From Rhizosphaericola sp047606825 (lineage in GTDB: Bacteria; Bacteroidota; Bacteroidia; Chitinophagales; Chitinophagaceae), in contig JASGDY010000055.1 in NCBI GenBank assembly GCA_047606825.1, positions 1 to 64,000 of the forward strand: a stretch of DNA of 64,000 nt, written 5' to 3'. The position numbers and the translations under genes are program-made. Under the pieces are notes generated by a model. That model worked only from the letters and a program-made list of their open reading frames with translations. It searched no databases and was not told the origin of the DNA. This document shows positions 1-7,320 of the stretch, piece after piece (the stretch's first letter is position 1; every line of letters begins with the position of its first letter).

Positions 1-120
1 CTTTTTTAAATACGATACCACCAAGTGCCTTTTAGTTTCCTGGCTTTGTTTTGTACCTCGTTTTATCATAACACAAAGATACAACTATCTTTTTAATATA
101 GGGTTTAAATTATGCTCTTA

Positions 121-417
121 TTAATAACTATTCACTACACCCGCCAGCTCCTCCTCGGCTTTTTTGGAAGCCTTGGAACGCAGCGTTTCCTGTGTATAGA
201 TGCTCAGGCCGTTGTAGATGCTGAAACTCAACGTATATTTATTGCCTTTATAGTTAAACCGCCAAAGGATGCTGTCGCCGTTGTCGTCTTTTTCCTTGAA
301 TTGTACGTTTTGCATTTGCCCCAGCTTGTGTGCCAGAGCATAAAAATCGTCCAATACTGCGGGAACATCAAATATGTTCCGGTTCTTTCTTTCCCTTCTA
401 AATAGTTTCATGAACAT
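121..417 (-). CDS. Hypothetical protein, 98 aa
   Basis: I do not recognise this protein. It has a basic N-terminus (MFMKLFRRERKNRN) and a mixed charged body ending EELAGVVNSY, with no signal peptide or membrane segment, so it is probably cytoplasmic. The minus-strand reading is preferred over the overlapping plus-strand ORF because its composition is protein-like and because a purine-rich AGGAGG lies 5 nt before the ATG at 417. An internal ATG at 411 is the alternative start. A Shine-Dalgarno this good is unusual in this window. The gene stands alone: the 120 bases to its left show nothing, and a repeat element lies to its right. Function unknown. Confidence 0.6.
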   Translation of the reverse strand: MFMKLFRRERKNRNIFDVPAVLDDFYALAHKLGQMQNVQFKEKDDNGDSILWRFNYKGNKYTLSFSIYNGLSIYTQETLRSKASKKAEEELAGVVNSY

Positions 418-598
418 GACAACCTCCTCTTTTCTTTCGTGGTTTAAAAAATAAAAATGTTGAATAGGCCAGTGTTTTTTAATTAAAACAAAATCCGTGC
501 AAGATATAGATGCGCACGCATTAATTTTTTGTAAGCTTGGCTAAATAAACATGGATTCGTCCAAATGTAACGATTTTTATGCAAATACACAAATTAAT

Positions 599-808
599 CA
601 GGACAATCGCTTTTAAAATTTTATATCGCGAAAAACCTCCGTTACTTTGTCATGATACAAAGTAACCAAAACTACTCACACCAAAATGTGTTTTCAATGG
701 TATTCGTGAGACACTTCGCGTAGTTCGCCTTTTTCGGACTTGACTTTTTGCCACTTTTTTTGTTGACAAAAAAGTGGGACGATGTAAATCTTAAAAGCGA
801 TTGTCCTG
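599..808. repeat. MITE-like element with terminal inverted repeats
   Basis: The ends are inverted repeats: CAGGACAATCGCTTTTAA at 599-616 is matched perfectly on the other strand at 791-808, and similarity continues for several bases inward. Inside are two more palindromes: GTTACTTTGT/ACAAAGTAAC around a 6-nt loop at 641-666, and CCACTTTTTT/AAAAAAGTGG at about 751-776. It has no coding capacity. A diverged, truncated copy lies in inverted orientation at 45346-45463. No clear target duplication is seen. It sits just upstream of the aminotransferase gene. Confidence 0.7.
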
Positions 809-857
809 TACCCCATACATTATGCTTCGCAATTCTTTTTACTTTTGCTTTTTTACT

Positions 858-2048
858 ATGCACCTCCGACAGCAATACATGGCGCATATCGCGCAGACCT
901 CGCCCGCGCCCATCGGCATACACATGGTACGCGCCGATGGCGTGTACCAGTACGACGACACAGGCAAAAGCTATATCGACATGATTTCCGGTTTCAGCGT
1001 CAGCAATATCGGACATGGACATCCCAAAGTCGTGCAGGCCGTGCAAGAACAAGCCGAAAAATACATGCATCTCATCGTCTATGGAGAATATATCGAGACG
1101 CCGCAAGTCGAATATGCCCAACTGTTGGTGGACAACCTGCCCGATTCGCTGAACTGCGTCTATTTTACCAACAGCGGAACGGAAGCAACGGAAGGTGCGA
1201 TGAAACTTGCCAAACGTGCGACGTGCGGCACTAAAATCTATTCTTTCCGTAACGCCTACCACGGCAGTTCGCAAGGTGCGCTGAGTATCATGGGCGGCGA
1301 ATATTGGAAAAACGCCTACCGTCCGCTGTTGCCGGAGACCTATCTTTTTGACTATAACCAACCTGAAATAATTGACGCCATTGACAAGCAGACGGCTTGT
1401 GTCGTCATGGAAGTCGTACAGGCGGAAGGTGGTGTCGTCAAAGCCGACAAGGAATGGCTGCACGCCATCCGAAAAAAATGTGACGAGACCGGCACATTGC
1501 TGGTCTTTGACGAAATCCAGTCCGGATTTGGACGCACTGGTTCTCTGTGGGCTTTTGAGCAGTATGGTGTCGTGCCGGACATATTGATGTTGGGAAAAGC
1601 GTTGGGCGGCGGTATGCCTTTGGGCGCATTCATCGCCGACAAAAAAATCATGGATTTGTTGACCTACAATCCCGTATTGGGGCATATCACGACTTTTGGC
1701 GGTCATCCGGTAAGCTGTGCCGCGGGCAAGGCCGCATTGGAAGTACTTTTGGACGGCAACTATATCGCAACCGTCCGCGAAAAGGAAGCTTTACTGCACC
1801 AGTACCTGCAACATCCCAAAATCAAAAGCATCCGCACGGCAGGTCTTTGGGGCGCACTGGAATTTGCAGGCAACCAAGAAGCGCAAAAAGTCGTGGAAGC
1901 GTCGATAGAACACGGCGTATTGTCCGATTTCTTTTTGTTTGCGCCGGAGTATGTACACGTCGGACCGCCATTGACGATGACCAATCAAGAACTCGTAGCA
2001 GCATGTCAGTTGGTCGTGGAGGCAGTGGGGAACGCGTTGGGAAATTAG
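858..2048 (+). CDS. Class III PLP-dependent aminotransferase
   Basis: A fold-type I, class III (ornithine/acetylornithine/4-aminobutyrate-like) aminotransferase of about 396 aa, the normal family length. Visible motifs are the NSGTEATEGAMK cofactor-binding loop near residue 105, the FDEIQSGFGRTG block near 216 (Asp contacts the PLP pyridine nitrogen) and LGKALGGGMPLGAF, whose Lys near 247 should form the Schiff base. The substrate cannot be told from sequence. The neighbours are unrelated, so no pathway is implied. The reading frame is open from 801, but that part overlaps the upstream repeat element and reads as low-complexity aromatic sequence. ATG 858, or 879 (MAHIAQTSPAPIGIHM), is the likelier start. 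Confidence 0.88.
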   Translation: MHLRQQYMAHIAQTSPAPIGIHMVRADGVYQYDDTGKSYIDMISGFSVSNIGHGHPKVVQAVQEQAEKYMHLIVYGEYIETPQVEYAQLLVDNLPDSLNCVYFTNSGTEATEGAMKLAKRATCGTKIYSFRNAYHGSSQGALSIMGGEYWKNAYRPLLPETYLFDYNQPEIIDAIDKQTACVVMEVVQAEGGVVKADKEWLHAIRKKCDETGTLLVFDEIQSGFGRTGSLWAFEQYGVVPDILMLGKALGGGMPLGAFIADKKIMDLLTYNPVLGHITTFGGHPVSCAAGKAALEVLLDGNYIATVREKEALLHQYLQHPKIKSIRTAGLWGALEFAGNQEAQKVVEASIEHGVLSDFFLFAPEYVHVGPPLTMTNQELVAACQLVVEAVGNALGN

Positions 2049-2192
2049 CCCGCACCGATGATAAAAAAGGATTTTGAATCCGCATTATCTCTCGTTCGAC
2101 TTGCCCTGCGCAACAAGTCGAACAGTGCAAAACCGTTGCGTCCATTGCTCCTTGCCCCGAAAAACCATTACCAAATTATCAAATCGACGACC

Positions 2193-2200
2193 TACCTTTG
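2193..2200 (+). promoter_or_regulatory. Bacteroidota -7 element TACCTTTG
   Basis: TACCTTTG matches the Bacteroidota -7 consensus TAnnTTTG. It lies 22 nt upstream of the ATG of the small exported protein at 2223. No clear TTTG -33 box is seen at the expected distance. Confidence 0.4.
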
Positions 2201-2222
2201 CAACAGATTAATCAGACAGGTT

Positions 2223-2450
2223 ATGAAGAAAAAAAGAATCATCGGACTGGTTGTATTGTTGCTGTTGCAGGTACAGGTATTGTTGGCGCAGTGTTCAGTA
2301 TGCACCAAGACAGCCGAACAGCTTGGCGAGAAACCCGGCAAGGGCTTGAACGTCGGCATTTTGTATCTGATGGTAGTACCTCTGGTCATTATCGGCATCG
2401 TCATCTACCGTTTCTTTATCAAGAAAGTACACAAGCAAATGGTTGGTTAA
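2223..2450 (+). CDS. Small exported/membrane protein, 75 aa
   Basis: A 75-residue protein with a textbook signal peptide (MKKKRIIGLVVLLLLQVQVLLAQ, cleavage probably after LAQ). A short exposed stretch carries a Cys-x-x-Cys pair (CSVCTKTAEQLGEKPGKGLN), followed by one transmembrane helix (ILYLMVVPLVIIGIVIYRFF) and a basic tail. It should sit in the inner membrane with the CxxC on the periplasmic side, where it might bind metal or exchange disulfides; that is inference only. The ATG at 2223 is chosen over an in-frame start at 2058 because it begins the signal peptide and follows a -7 promoter box. The next gene is a metal-transporter-like protein on the same strand. Confidence 0.7.
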   Translation: MKKKRIIGLVVLLLLQVQVLLAQCSVCTKTAEQLGEKPGKGLNVGILYLMVVPLVIIGIVIYRFFIKKVHKQMVG

Positions 2451-2552
2451 CTTTCGTTTTTATTTCTCTGTACAGTATCTTTTCTCCATGGTCGAGACAA
2501 GCGTGGGATGTTGCAGCAGCTTAGCTTTCGGATTTTTTACTTTTTACTTACC

Positions 2553-3251
2553 ATGTCATTCTCCCACAAAGAACCACATATCGGCAACGGCAGCACGTTC
2601 ATTTCGGATATAGTCATCGGGATGAGCGACGGCCTGACTGTGCCTTTTGCGTTGGCGGCGGGCGTGAGTAGTGCCGTCAGCGACACGCATATCGTCACGA
2701 CGGCAGGTATAGCCGAACTCGTCGCGGGTGCCATCTCCATGGGTTTAGGTGGCTATCTTGCCGGCAAGACCGAACTTGAACACTACGCCGCGGAAAAGAA
2801 AAACGAATATTACGAAGTCGAGACCATCCCCGAAAAAGAAAAACAGGAAGTCCGCGACATCTTCGCTGGTTTTGGTCTAAGCTCCGAAGTACAGGAGCTC
2901 GCCGCCAACGAAATCATCCAAGACAAGGACAAATGGGTCGATTTCATGATGCAATATGAACTTGGACTTTCCGAGCCTGACCCTCGACGCGCTACCAAAA
3001 GTGCCGCCAATATTGGACTAAGCTATGTCGCAGGAGGCATTGTGCCATTATTGCCCTATTTCTTTGTAGACACACCGATGCAAGGACTGAAAATATCCGC
3101 CATCGTAGCGATATGCTGCCTGTTTGTGTTTGGCTGGTTCAAGAGCAAGGCGACTGGTCAACCTTTGCTTTCCGGAGCGGTACGCGTGACGGTCATCGGG
3201 GCAATCGCAGCCGCAGCCGCATTCTTAGTGGCAAAGTTTTTTGAGGCGTAG
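2553..3251 (+). CDS. VIT1/CCC1-family transporter
   Basis: A 232-aa membrane protein of the VIT1/CCC1 family, which moves iron and/or manganese. The N-terminal half contains the family's GMSDGLTVPFALAAGV segment and a second helix ending GLGGYLAGKTELEHY. A charged loop of about 80 residues (YYEVETIPEKEKQEVRDIF to ADPRRAT-like sequence) is the cytosolic metal-binding region known from this family. Three further helices follow, ending AAAAAFLVAKFFEA. ATG 2553 gives the usual N-terminus; the upstream in-frame ATG at 2508 adds an implausible aromatic extension. Metal specificity is not deducible. The small CxxC membrane protein upstream could be functionally linked but spacing does not prove an operon. 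Confidence 0.85.
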   Translation: MSFSHKEPHIGNGSTFISDIVIGMSDGLTVPFALAAGVSSAVSDTHIVTTAGIAELVAGAISMGLGGYLAGKTELEHYAAEKKNEYYEVETIPEKEKQEVRDIFAGFGLSSEVQELAANEIIQDKDKWVDFMMQYELGLSEPDPRRATKSAANIGLSYVAGGIVPLLPYFFVDTPMQGLKISAIVAICCLFVFGWFKSKATGQPLLSGAVRVTVIGAIAAAAAFLVAKFFEA

Positions 3252-3271
3252 CAGTAATTCGAAACAATTAT

Positions 3272-3421
3272 CTACAACTGTTTTCGTAAGCTGATCGGAG
3301 GAAATAGTAAAGAATGAAAAGGTTTACGCTGCATATACCGGACAATAAATATGCCTTCTTCGTTCATGGAATTGGTCAACCAATCCTGGTTTTGTCGAAG
3401 AAGCATATATTGATTGTCCAT
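3272..3421 (-). CDS. Possible 49-aa small protein
   Basis: A short open frame beginning MDNQYMLLRQNQDWLTNS and ending ISLRKQL. I do not recognise it. It lies 29 nt beyond the stop of the Spy-like gene at 3451-3930 on the same strand. What supports it is the leader: CAAAAAGGTTACCATTATGG at its start closely resembles TCAAAAAGTTCACCATTATGA at the start of the gene at 3930, as if the translation-initiation region had been duplicated. It has no signal peptide. It could equally be a remnant or a chance frame. Confidence 0.3.
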   Translation of the reverse strand: MDNQYMLLRQNQDWLTNSMNEEGIFIVRYMQRKPFHSLLFPPISLRKQL

Positions 3422-3450
3422 AATGGTAACCTTTTTGTTTTGGGGCTAAC

Positions 3451-3930
3451 TTAGTACCTGCCGTAACCGCCGCCATAGCCACCGCGTCCCCCTCTGGAGC
3501 TACGGTCCATGGGTTGGCTGTTTTGGGCATCCTTGGCTTCTTTTTCCCGGGCTTCACGTTCGGCTTTCCAGCGTTTTTGCATGGCGGTGTATTTCTCAAA
3601 TGCCTCTTGTGGCATCACCAGTTTGAGGCGGTTGTCTTTTTGTTCGCCGATCATGCCGGTCTGGAAGTCCTTCTCGTCTTGTTCGATTTTTTTGTTCCTG
3701 GCGAGGTCTGAAAGTTTTTTCGCTGCTTCCGTCTCTATCGCCGCGGCGGTGTCCGCGATGGGGGGCGTGAGTCCGAGAGAGTCGATGAACATTCTTTTGT
3801 AGCCGCTGCGGAAGTTGGCGAGCTGGGCTTCCTGTTCGGCTTTCGCTTTTTTTTCTTTTTTGCTTTGGGCGCTAGTCATGCCATGTGCCATGATGAGACT
3901 GCCTATTATCAGAAAACAATATTTTGTCAT
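3451..3930 (-). CDS. Secreted Spy/CpxP-like protein, Gly/Arg-rich tail
   Basis: A 159-aa exported protein. The signal peptide MTKYCFLIIGSLIMAHGMTSAQ is followed by a long, charged, mostly helical region (KKEKKAKAEQEAQLANF ... LDQARNKKIEQDEKDFQT-like) with a Pro/Ala kink at SLGLTPPIADTAAAIE, and a Gly/Arg/Tyr-rich tail (SSRGGRGGYGGGYGRY). Size, export and helical hairpin composition resemble periplasmic Spy/CpxP-type chaperones, although LTxxQ is replaced here by LGLTPPIAD and LVMPQEAFEKY. ATG 3930 is used because it starts the signal peptide; the longer frame from 4068 overlaps the upstream gene. It is third in a minus-strand series of similar proteins. Confidence 0.6.
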   Translation of the reverse strand: MTKYCFLIIGSLIMAHGMTSAQSKKEKKAKAEQEAQLANFRSGYKRMFIDSLGLTPPIADTAAAIETEAAKKLSDLARNKKIEQDEKDFQTGMIGEQKDNRLKLVMPQEAFEKYTAMQKRWKAEREAREKEAKDAQNSQPMDRSSRGGRGGYGGGYGRY

Positions 3931-3958
3931 AATGGTGAACTTTTTGAATAAAGGAAGA

Positions 3959-3989
3959 AGCCTTTTCTTGTCTATACAAAGAAAAGGCT
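3959..3989. terminator. Intercistronic hairpin
   Basis: AGCCTTTTCTT and AAGAAAAGGCT form an 11-bp stem around a short AT-rich loop. It lies between two minus-strand genes of the Spy-like series. On the plus strand it is followed by a T-rich run, so it could stop rightward transcription from the transporter gene; on the minus strand it could attenuate or stabilise the mRNA. Confidence 0.45.
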
Positions 3990-4024
3990 TTTCTTTTTTT
4001 GGGAAACATATTTCCGAAGAAATT

Positions 4025-4420
4025 TTAGTCTTCCTTTGGAGGACGACCACCGTCGTCGGGACCGCCATGTCCGTGTCTTCTGTTGCGTTTTTCCAGTTCT
4101 ACATACTTGTTGTACAGGTCATCTGAAAGGTACTTTTTGAGTTCGGCTTTCTTGGCTTCGTTCTGAGCCTTGAATTGGCTTGGGTCTGGACGATCTCCTC
4201 CATCGCCACCTTCACCCTTTCCCTTGGGCTGCGGACGATAGCGGTCTTCAATGGCAAGGACGCTGTCGGCAACTTCGCTGGTCACACCGAGCGAATCGAT
4301 TAATGTTGTCTTTCTTTTTTCCTTCATTTTGGCCATGTCTTCCGGCGAACGCTCGCGCTGTGCCATCGACCCTACCGCGAGTAATAGGAATGTGCTTAAC
4401 AAAACTGTGATTTTTTTCAT
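4025..4420 (-). CDS. Secreted Spy/CpxP-like protein
   Basis: A 131-aa exported protein with signal peptide MKKITVLLSTFLLLAVGSMAQ. The mature part starts with charged helix RERSPEDMAKMKEKRKTTLIDSLGVTSEVADSVLAIEDRYRPQ, has a Gly/Asp-rich linker (KGEGGDGGDRPDPSQF), a second helix (NEAKKAELKKYLSDDLYNKYVELEKRNRR) and a Gly/Pro/Asp tail. The phrase TTLIDSLGVTSEVADSVLAIE parallels RMFIDSLGLTPPIADTAAAIE in the next gene downstream, so the two are paralogues. Known Spy/CpxP relatives are periplasmic and act in envelope stress or metal binding; that role is inferred here. It begins 45 nt after the 300-aa repeat protein, consistent with one transcript. Confidence 0.65.
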   Translation of the reverse strand: MKKITVLLSTFLLLAVGSMAQRERSPEDMAKMKEKRKTTLIDSLGVTSEVADSVLAIEDRYRPQPKGKGEGGDGGDRPDPSQFKAQNEAKKAELKKYLSDDLYNKYVELEKRNRRHGHGGPDDGGRPPKED

Positions 4421-4465
4421 CTTTTACGTTTTTAATTTATATTGAAAAAATAGGGATTGTGAAAT

Positions 4466-5368
4466 CTAGCCGTTGTCTTGCGGCGGAGGGATCCTTCTAT
4501 GGGGAGGTCTGTGTGAAAACTGCGCTTTTTGTTCGGGTGTCAACAGTTGCTGGAATGCCTTCCTGCCTTCTGTACGCACGGAGGCAATCTGTTGATGTTT
4601 TTCCTGTTCGGAAAGTGCGGTGTTGGATTTGATACTGTCGATTTTGTCTTTCTGTGTTTGTCGCAGGGCTTTCAAGTCCTGTTTTTGTTGGTCGGTAAGG
4701 TTGAGCTTCGGCGGCGCGTGGTGAGGGCGACGTGCGGCAAAACCGTTTCTGTCCATGCCCCCATGCTTTCTGGCTTTGGCAAAATGTTCAAAGTCGGAGT
4801 TCAGGGAATCTGGTTTGTCTTGTTGTCCCATGTGGTCGAATCTAGGCGGCGCGTGGTGAGGGCGACGTGCGGCAAAACCGTTTCTGTCCATGCCTCCATG
4901 CTTTTTGCCTTTGGCAAAATGTTCAAAGTCGGAGTGTAGGGAATCTGGTTTGTCTTGTTGTCCCATGTGGTCGAGTCCAGGCGGCGCGTGGTGAGGACGA
5001 TGGGCAGCAAAACCGTTTCTGTCCAAGCCACCTTTTTTGCCTTTGCCGAAATGGTGGTGTGTAGCGCGCAGCGAATCCTGTTTTGCCTGTTGTTCCGGCG
5101 TGAGGATCGCACGTTCCTGTTGGGAAAACTTGTCGTGTAGGTCCCTCAACTGTTTTTTACGGGCATCGGCTGAAAGGGATGAGTCTGCTTTGATGGCTTT
5201 GGCCTGTTCCTTTTCGGACTGGTGTATTTGCTTCATCTTGGCTTGTTGGTCGGCGGTCAGGTTCAAGACGTTTTGTTTGATGCGCCCGTCCGTTTTTTGT
5301 GCGTGGGAAGTATCGTAAGTCAACAATCCTACGGCACTAACTGCGAGAATTACTAACGTTTTTTTCAT
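4466..5368 (-). CDS. Secreted LTxxQ-motif protein with three 45-aa repeats
   Basis: A 300-aa exported protein with signal peptide MKKTLVILAVSAVGLLTYDTSHAQ. Four LTxxQ-type motifs, the hallmark of the Spy/CpxP family, are visible: LTADQQAKMKQI and LTPEQQAKQ in the N-terminal part, LTDQQKQDLKAL and LTPEQKAQF in the C-terminal part, each with surrounding charged helices. Between them lies a His-, Pro- and Gly-rich insert made of near-identical 45-residue units (about residues 113-219) with the core DRNGFAARRPHHAPP. The histidine clusters could bind metal ions; this is inference. Ordinary Spy proteins are about 140-160 aa, so this looks like two LTxxQ modules joined by an expanded repeat. It is the first gene of the minus-strand series. 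Confidence 0.7.
   Translation of the reverse strand: MKKTLVILAVSAVGLLTYDTSHAQKTDGRIKQNVLNLTADQQAKMKQIHQSEKEQAKAIKADSSLSADARKKQLRDLHDKFSQQERAILTPEQQAKQDSLRATHHHFGKGKKGGLDRNGFAAHRPHHAPPGLDHMGQQDKPDSLHSDFEHFAKGKKHGGMDRNGFAARRPHHAPPRFDHMGQQDKPDSLNSDFEHFAKARKHGGMDRNGFAARRPHHAPPKLNLTDQQKQDLKALRQTQKDKIDSIKSNTALSEQEKHQQIASVRTEGRKAFQQLLTPEQKAQFSHRPPHRRIPPPQDNG
4710..5055. repeat. 135-bp tandem repeat within coding sequence
   Basis: Units start at 4710, 4845 and 4980, each with GGCGGCGCGTGGTGAGG, an exact 135-bp period (45 codons). Units one and two are almost identical; the third is shorter and has more changes. The in-frame period keeps the secreted repeat protein open. Confidence 0.85.
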
Positions 5369-5704
5369 GATATAATGTTTTTATTTTTTCAACCATTTTT
5401 CAAAACTATACCCTAAATTATTTCTATTTCGTGAAAAGAGGTAAAAAGGCGGATTTTTGCGGTAAAAGGGATTGCAGAGGGTCAATATTCCACATATTCT
5501 ATTGGTTTTCCTGTATATGGGCATGGTTTTTAAATCTCTCTTGTTGTTGTTGTCTTTTATCGGACAAGAAGAACTTCCATAAGATTTTTCATGTGTGCCT
5601 TGTGTAATTTTGCACATGAAAATTCTTAATGTATGTCTGAATTGTGATTACAACAGACGAGTTGGATAAAAAAATTAATGTACGTTTGCCAAAAATTAAA
5701 AGCT
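5369..5704. other. Intergenic region, 336 bp
   Basis: AT-rich divergent region between the minus-strand repeat-protein gene and gcvH. I see a promoter-like box for gcvH at its right end and a poly-TTG stretch near 5540, but no credible gene. A 78-aa minus-strand frame here has no recognisable features. Confidence 0.5.
5681..5688 (+). promoter_or_regulatory. -7 element TACGTTTG of gcvH
   Basis: TACGTTTG matches TAnnTTTG and lies 16 nt before the ATG at 5705. It sits inside the longer frame that would start at 5678, which argues for 5705 as the true start. Confidence 0.45.
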
Positions 5705-6085
5705 ATGACTTTCCCCAATGATTTGAAGTACACCAAGGACCATGAATGGCTGAAGCTTGTAGACGGCAACACGGCGTTGATAGGTATCACCGATTTTGCG
5801 CAGAGTGAGCTGGGTGATATTGTCTATGTCGACATTACAAGTGTCGGAGATGATGTCAAGGCCGACAATACTTTCGGTACGGTGGAAGCCGTAAAGACCG
5901 TCAGCGACCTGTTCCTGCCTGTTGACGCGACGATTGTGGAAGTAAATCCTGCATTGGAAAATGAACCCGAACTCGTCAATTCCGACCCTTACGGAGAAGG
6001 CTGGATGGCCAAGATCACTGTCGCCAACCCTGCCGACCTGGACAGCCTGATGGATGCCGAAGCATACCAAAAACTGGTTGGTTAG
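5705..6085 (+). CDS. gcvH: Glycine cleavage system H protein
   Basis: A 126-aa lipoyl-carrier protein that shuttles the methylamine group between the P, T and L components of the glycine cleavage complex in the cytoplasm. The lipoylation motif TVEAVKTVSDL places the modified Lys at residue 64. The N-terminal YTKDHEWLKL and C-terminal GEGWMAKI blocks are typical of the family. The chosen ATG gives the standard N-terminus (MTFPNDLKYTKDHEW). The other gcv genes are not next to it, which is common in Bacteroidota. Confidence in the assignment is very high. Confidence 0.97.
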   Translation: MTFPNDLKYTKDHEWLKLVDGNTALIGITDFAQSELGDIVYVDITSVGDDVKADNTFGTVEAVKTVSDLFLPVDATIVEVNPALENEPELVNSDPYGEGWMAKITVANPADLDSLMDAEAYQKLVG

Positions 6086-6149
6086 ACGAGCGGCCAGTAA
6101 TCGGTCGTCGGTATTTGAAATAACATTATTGTGAAAGGAGGAGAGGAGC

Positions 6150-6926
6150 CTACATCCGTATGGTTTTTTCTCCTTTTTTGTTGGAGGTGGAGTGGATGGC
6201 CTGGGAGATTTCCGTGATCAGGGACGCTTCTTTTTCAATGGCATTGCCCACGACCACGACATCTGCGCCTGCTTCACAGGCTTCCATTGCCTGGGTCGCT
6301 GTGCGGATGCCGCCACCGATAATCAACGGACATTCGATATGGCGCGCGACAGCACCGATCATCTTGGTGTTCACCGGGAAATGCGCGCCGCTCCCTGCGT
6401 CCATGTAGATAAGCCGCATCCCAAGCATTTCGCCTGCCATCGCCGTACACAACGCGATGTCTTTTTTGTCCCCGGGTATCGGAAAGCTGCCAGACATATA
6501 GGATACCGCCGTCGGATGTCCGCCGTCGATGACCATGTAGCCAGTAGGGATCACTTCCAGCCCGGAAGCCTTGACAAATGGTGCGCTGACAACGTGCTGT
6601 CCTATGAGGAGTTCCGGATTACGACCAGAAATAAGGGACAGGTACAGCAACGCGTCGGCGTACCGGCTCACCTGTATGCTGGAGCCGGGAAACAATACCG
6701 TAGGGATGGCTGTCTTGCTGCGAATCAACTGGAGGCATTGGTCCATGTAGTCCGAAACCATCAAACTGCCGCCGACAAAGAAAAGATCCACACCGGACTG
6801 TCCGGACAACGTGATGATGGATTCCAGGGAACTGTCATTGACCTTGTCGGGATCGATCAGCACGGCAAACAATTTTTCGCCCTCGTGTTTTTTGGACAGG
6901 ATATATTTAAAAACGGCTTGCTTCAT
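6150..6926 (-). CDS. pcrB: PcrB-type (geranylgeranyl/heptaprenyl)glyceryl phosphate synthase
   Basis: A 258-aa TIM-barrel prenyltransferase that joins sn-glycerol-1-phosphate to a polyprenyl diphosphate. Archaea use it for ether lipids; bacterial PcrB enzymes make related prenylglyceryl lipids. Visible blocks are LFAVLIDPDK near the N-terminus, VDLFFVGGSLM, the central IPTVLFPGS, and the C-terminal phosphate-binding glycine motifs CPLIIGGGIRTATQA and ADVVVVGNAIE. The ATG at 6926 (MKQAVFKYILSKK) is preferred to 6956, which adds nonconserved residues. Many Bacteroidota carry this enzyme. The prenyl chain length used cannot be predicted here. It converges on gcvH and stands alone. Confidence 0.9.
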   Translation of the reverse strand: MKQAVFKYILSKKHEGEKLFAVLIDPDKVNDSSLESIITLSGQSGVDLFFVGGSLMVSDYMDQCLQLIRSKTAIPTVLFPGSSIQVSRYADALLYLSLISGRNPELLIGQHVVSAPFVKASGLEVIPTGYMVIDGGHPTAVSYMSGSFPIPGDKKDIALCTAMAGEMLGMRLIYMDAGSGAHFPVNTKMIGAVARHIECPLIIGGGIRTATQAMEACEAGADVVVVGNAIEKEASLITEISQAIHSTSNKKGEKTIRM

Positions 6927-7130
6927 GGTCGGTCGGTATTTTGACGTGAGGTACAAAATTGCGGAAAAAAAAGCAATTGCCCTTGGCGCAACTACCTTTC
7001 CCGAAAAACAAACAGATAGAAAAACCCTAATTTTGCATTATGGCCTTATTAAAAAAGATAGGAAAAATACTGCGGGCGATTTTCCTCCCTAAGAAGAGCT
7101 GTTGTAGGTAAAATTTATTTACCCAAAAAT

Positions 7131-7161
7131 TTTGTCGTGTAAATGTTGGCTGCTACATTTG
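7131..7161 (+). promoter_or_regulatory. tRNA-Leu promoter (TTTG-N19-TACATTTG)
   Basis: A TTTG box at 7131-7134 and TACATTTG at 7154-7161, 19 nt apart, match the -33/-7 consensus of the Bacteroidota primary sigma factor. The tRNA begins 24 nt further on. This is the clearest promoter in the window. Confidence 0.7.
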
Positions 7162-7185
7162 CAGCCCATTCACAAATAGTGATAG

Positions 7186-7269
7186 GCCCAGATGGCGGAA
7201 TTGGTAGACGCGCTAGACTCAAAATCTGGTTCTCGCAAGGGAGTGCAGGTTCGATTCCTGTTCTGGGCA
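7186..7269 (+). tRNA. tRNA-Leu (anticodon CAA)
   Basis: An 84-nt class II tRNA. The acceptor stem GCCCAGA pairs with TCTGGGC. The D arm contains TTGGTAGACGCGC. The anticodon loop CTCAAAA gives CAA, read by Leu UUG codons. A variable arm follows, and the T arm is GCAGGTTCGATTCCTGT. The discriminator is A, and CCA is not encoded. It is followed directly by a terminator hairpin. The apparent 62-aa frame starting inside it is an artefact. Confidence 0.97.
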
Positions 7270-7288
7270 CTTGATAACCCATTAGTTG

Positions 7289-7320
7289 AAAAGACCGTAG
7301 TATTACGGTCTTTTTATTTT
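7289..7320 (+). terminator. Rho-independent terminator after tRNA-Leu
   Basis: The stem AAAAGACCGTA/TACGGTCTTTT with a 4-nt GTAT loop is followed by a T-rich tract. It lies 20 nt after the tRNA. Confidence 0.85.

Noticed and set aside
672..1706. 344-aa minus-strand frame
   Set aside because: It lies opposite the aminotransferase gene, is rich in Phe/His/Val as antisense frames of GC-biased codons usually are, and shows no motif.
5381..5617. 78-aa minus-strand frame
   Set aside because: AT-rich intergenic DNA, odd composition, no start signal and no family resemblance.
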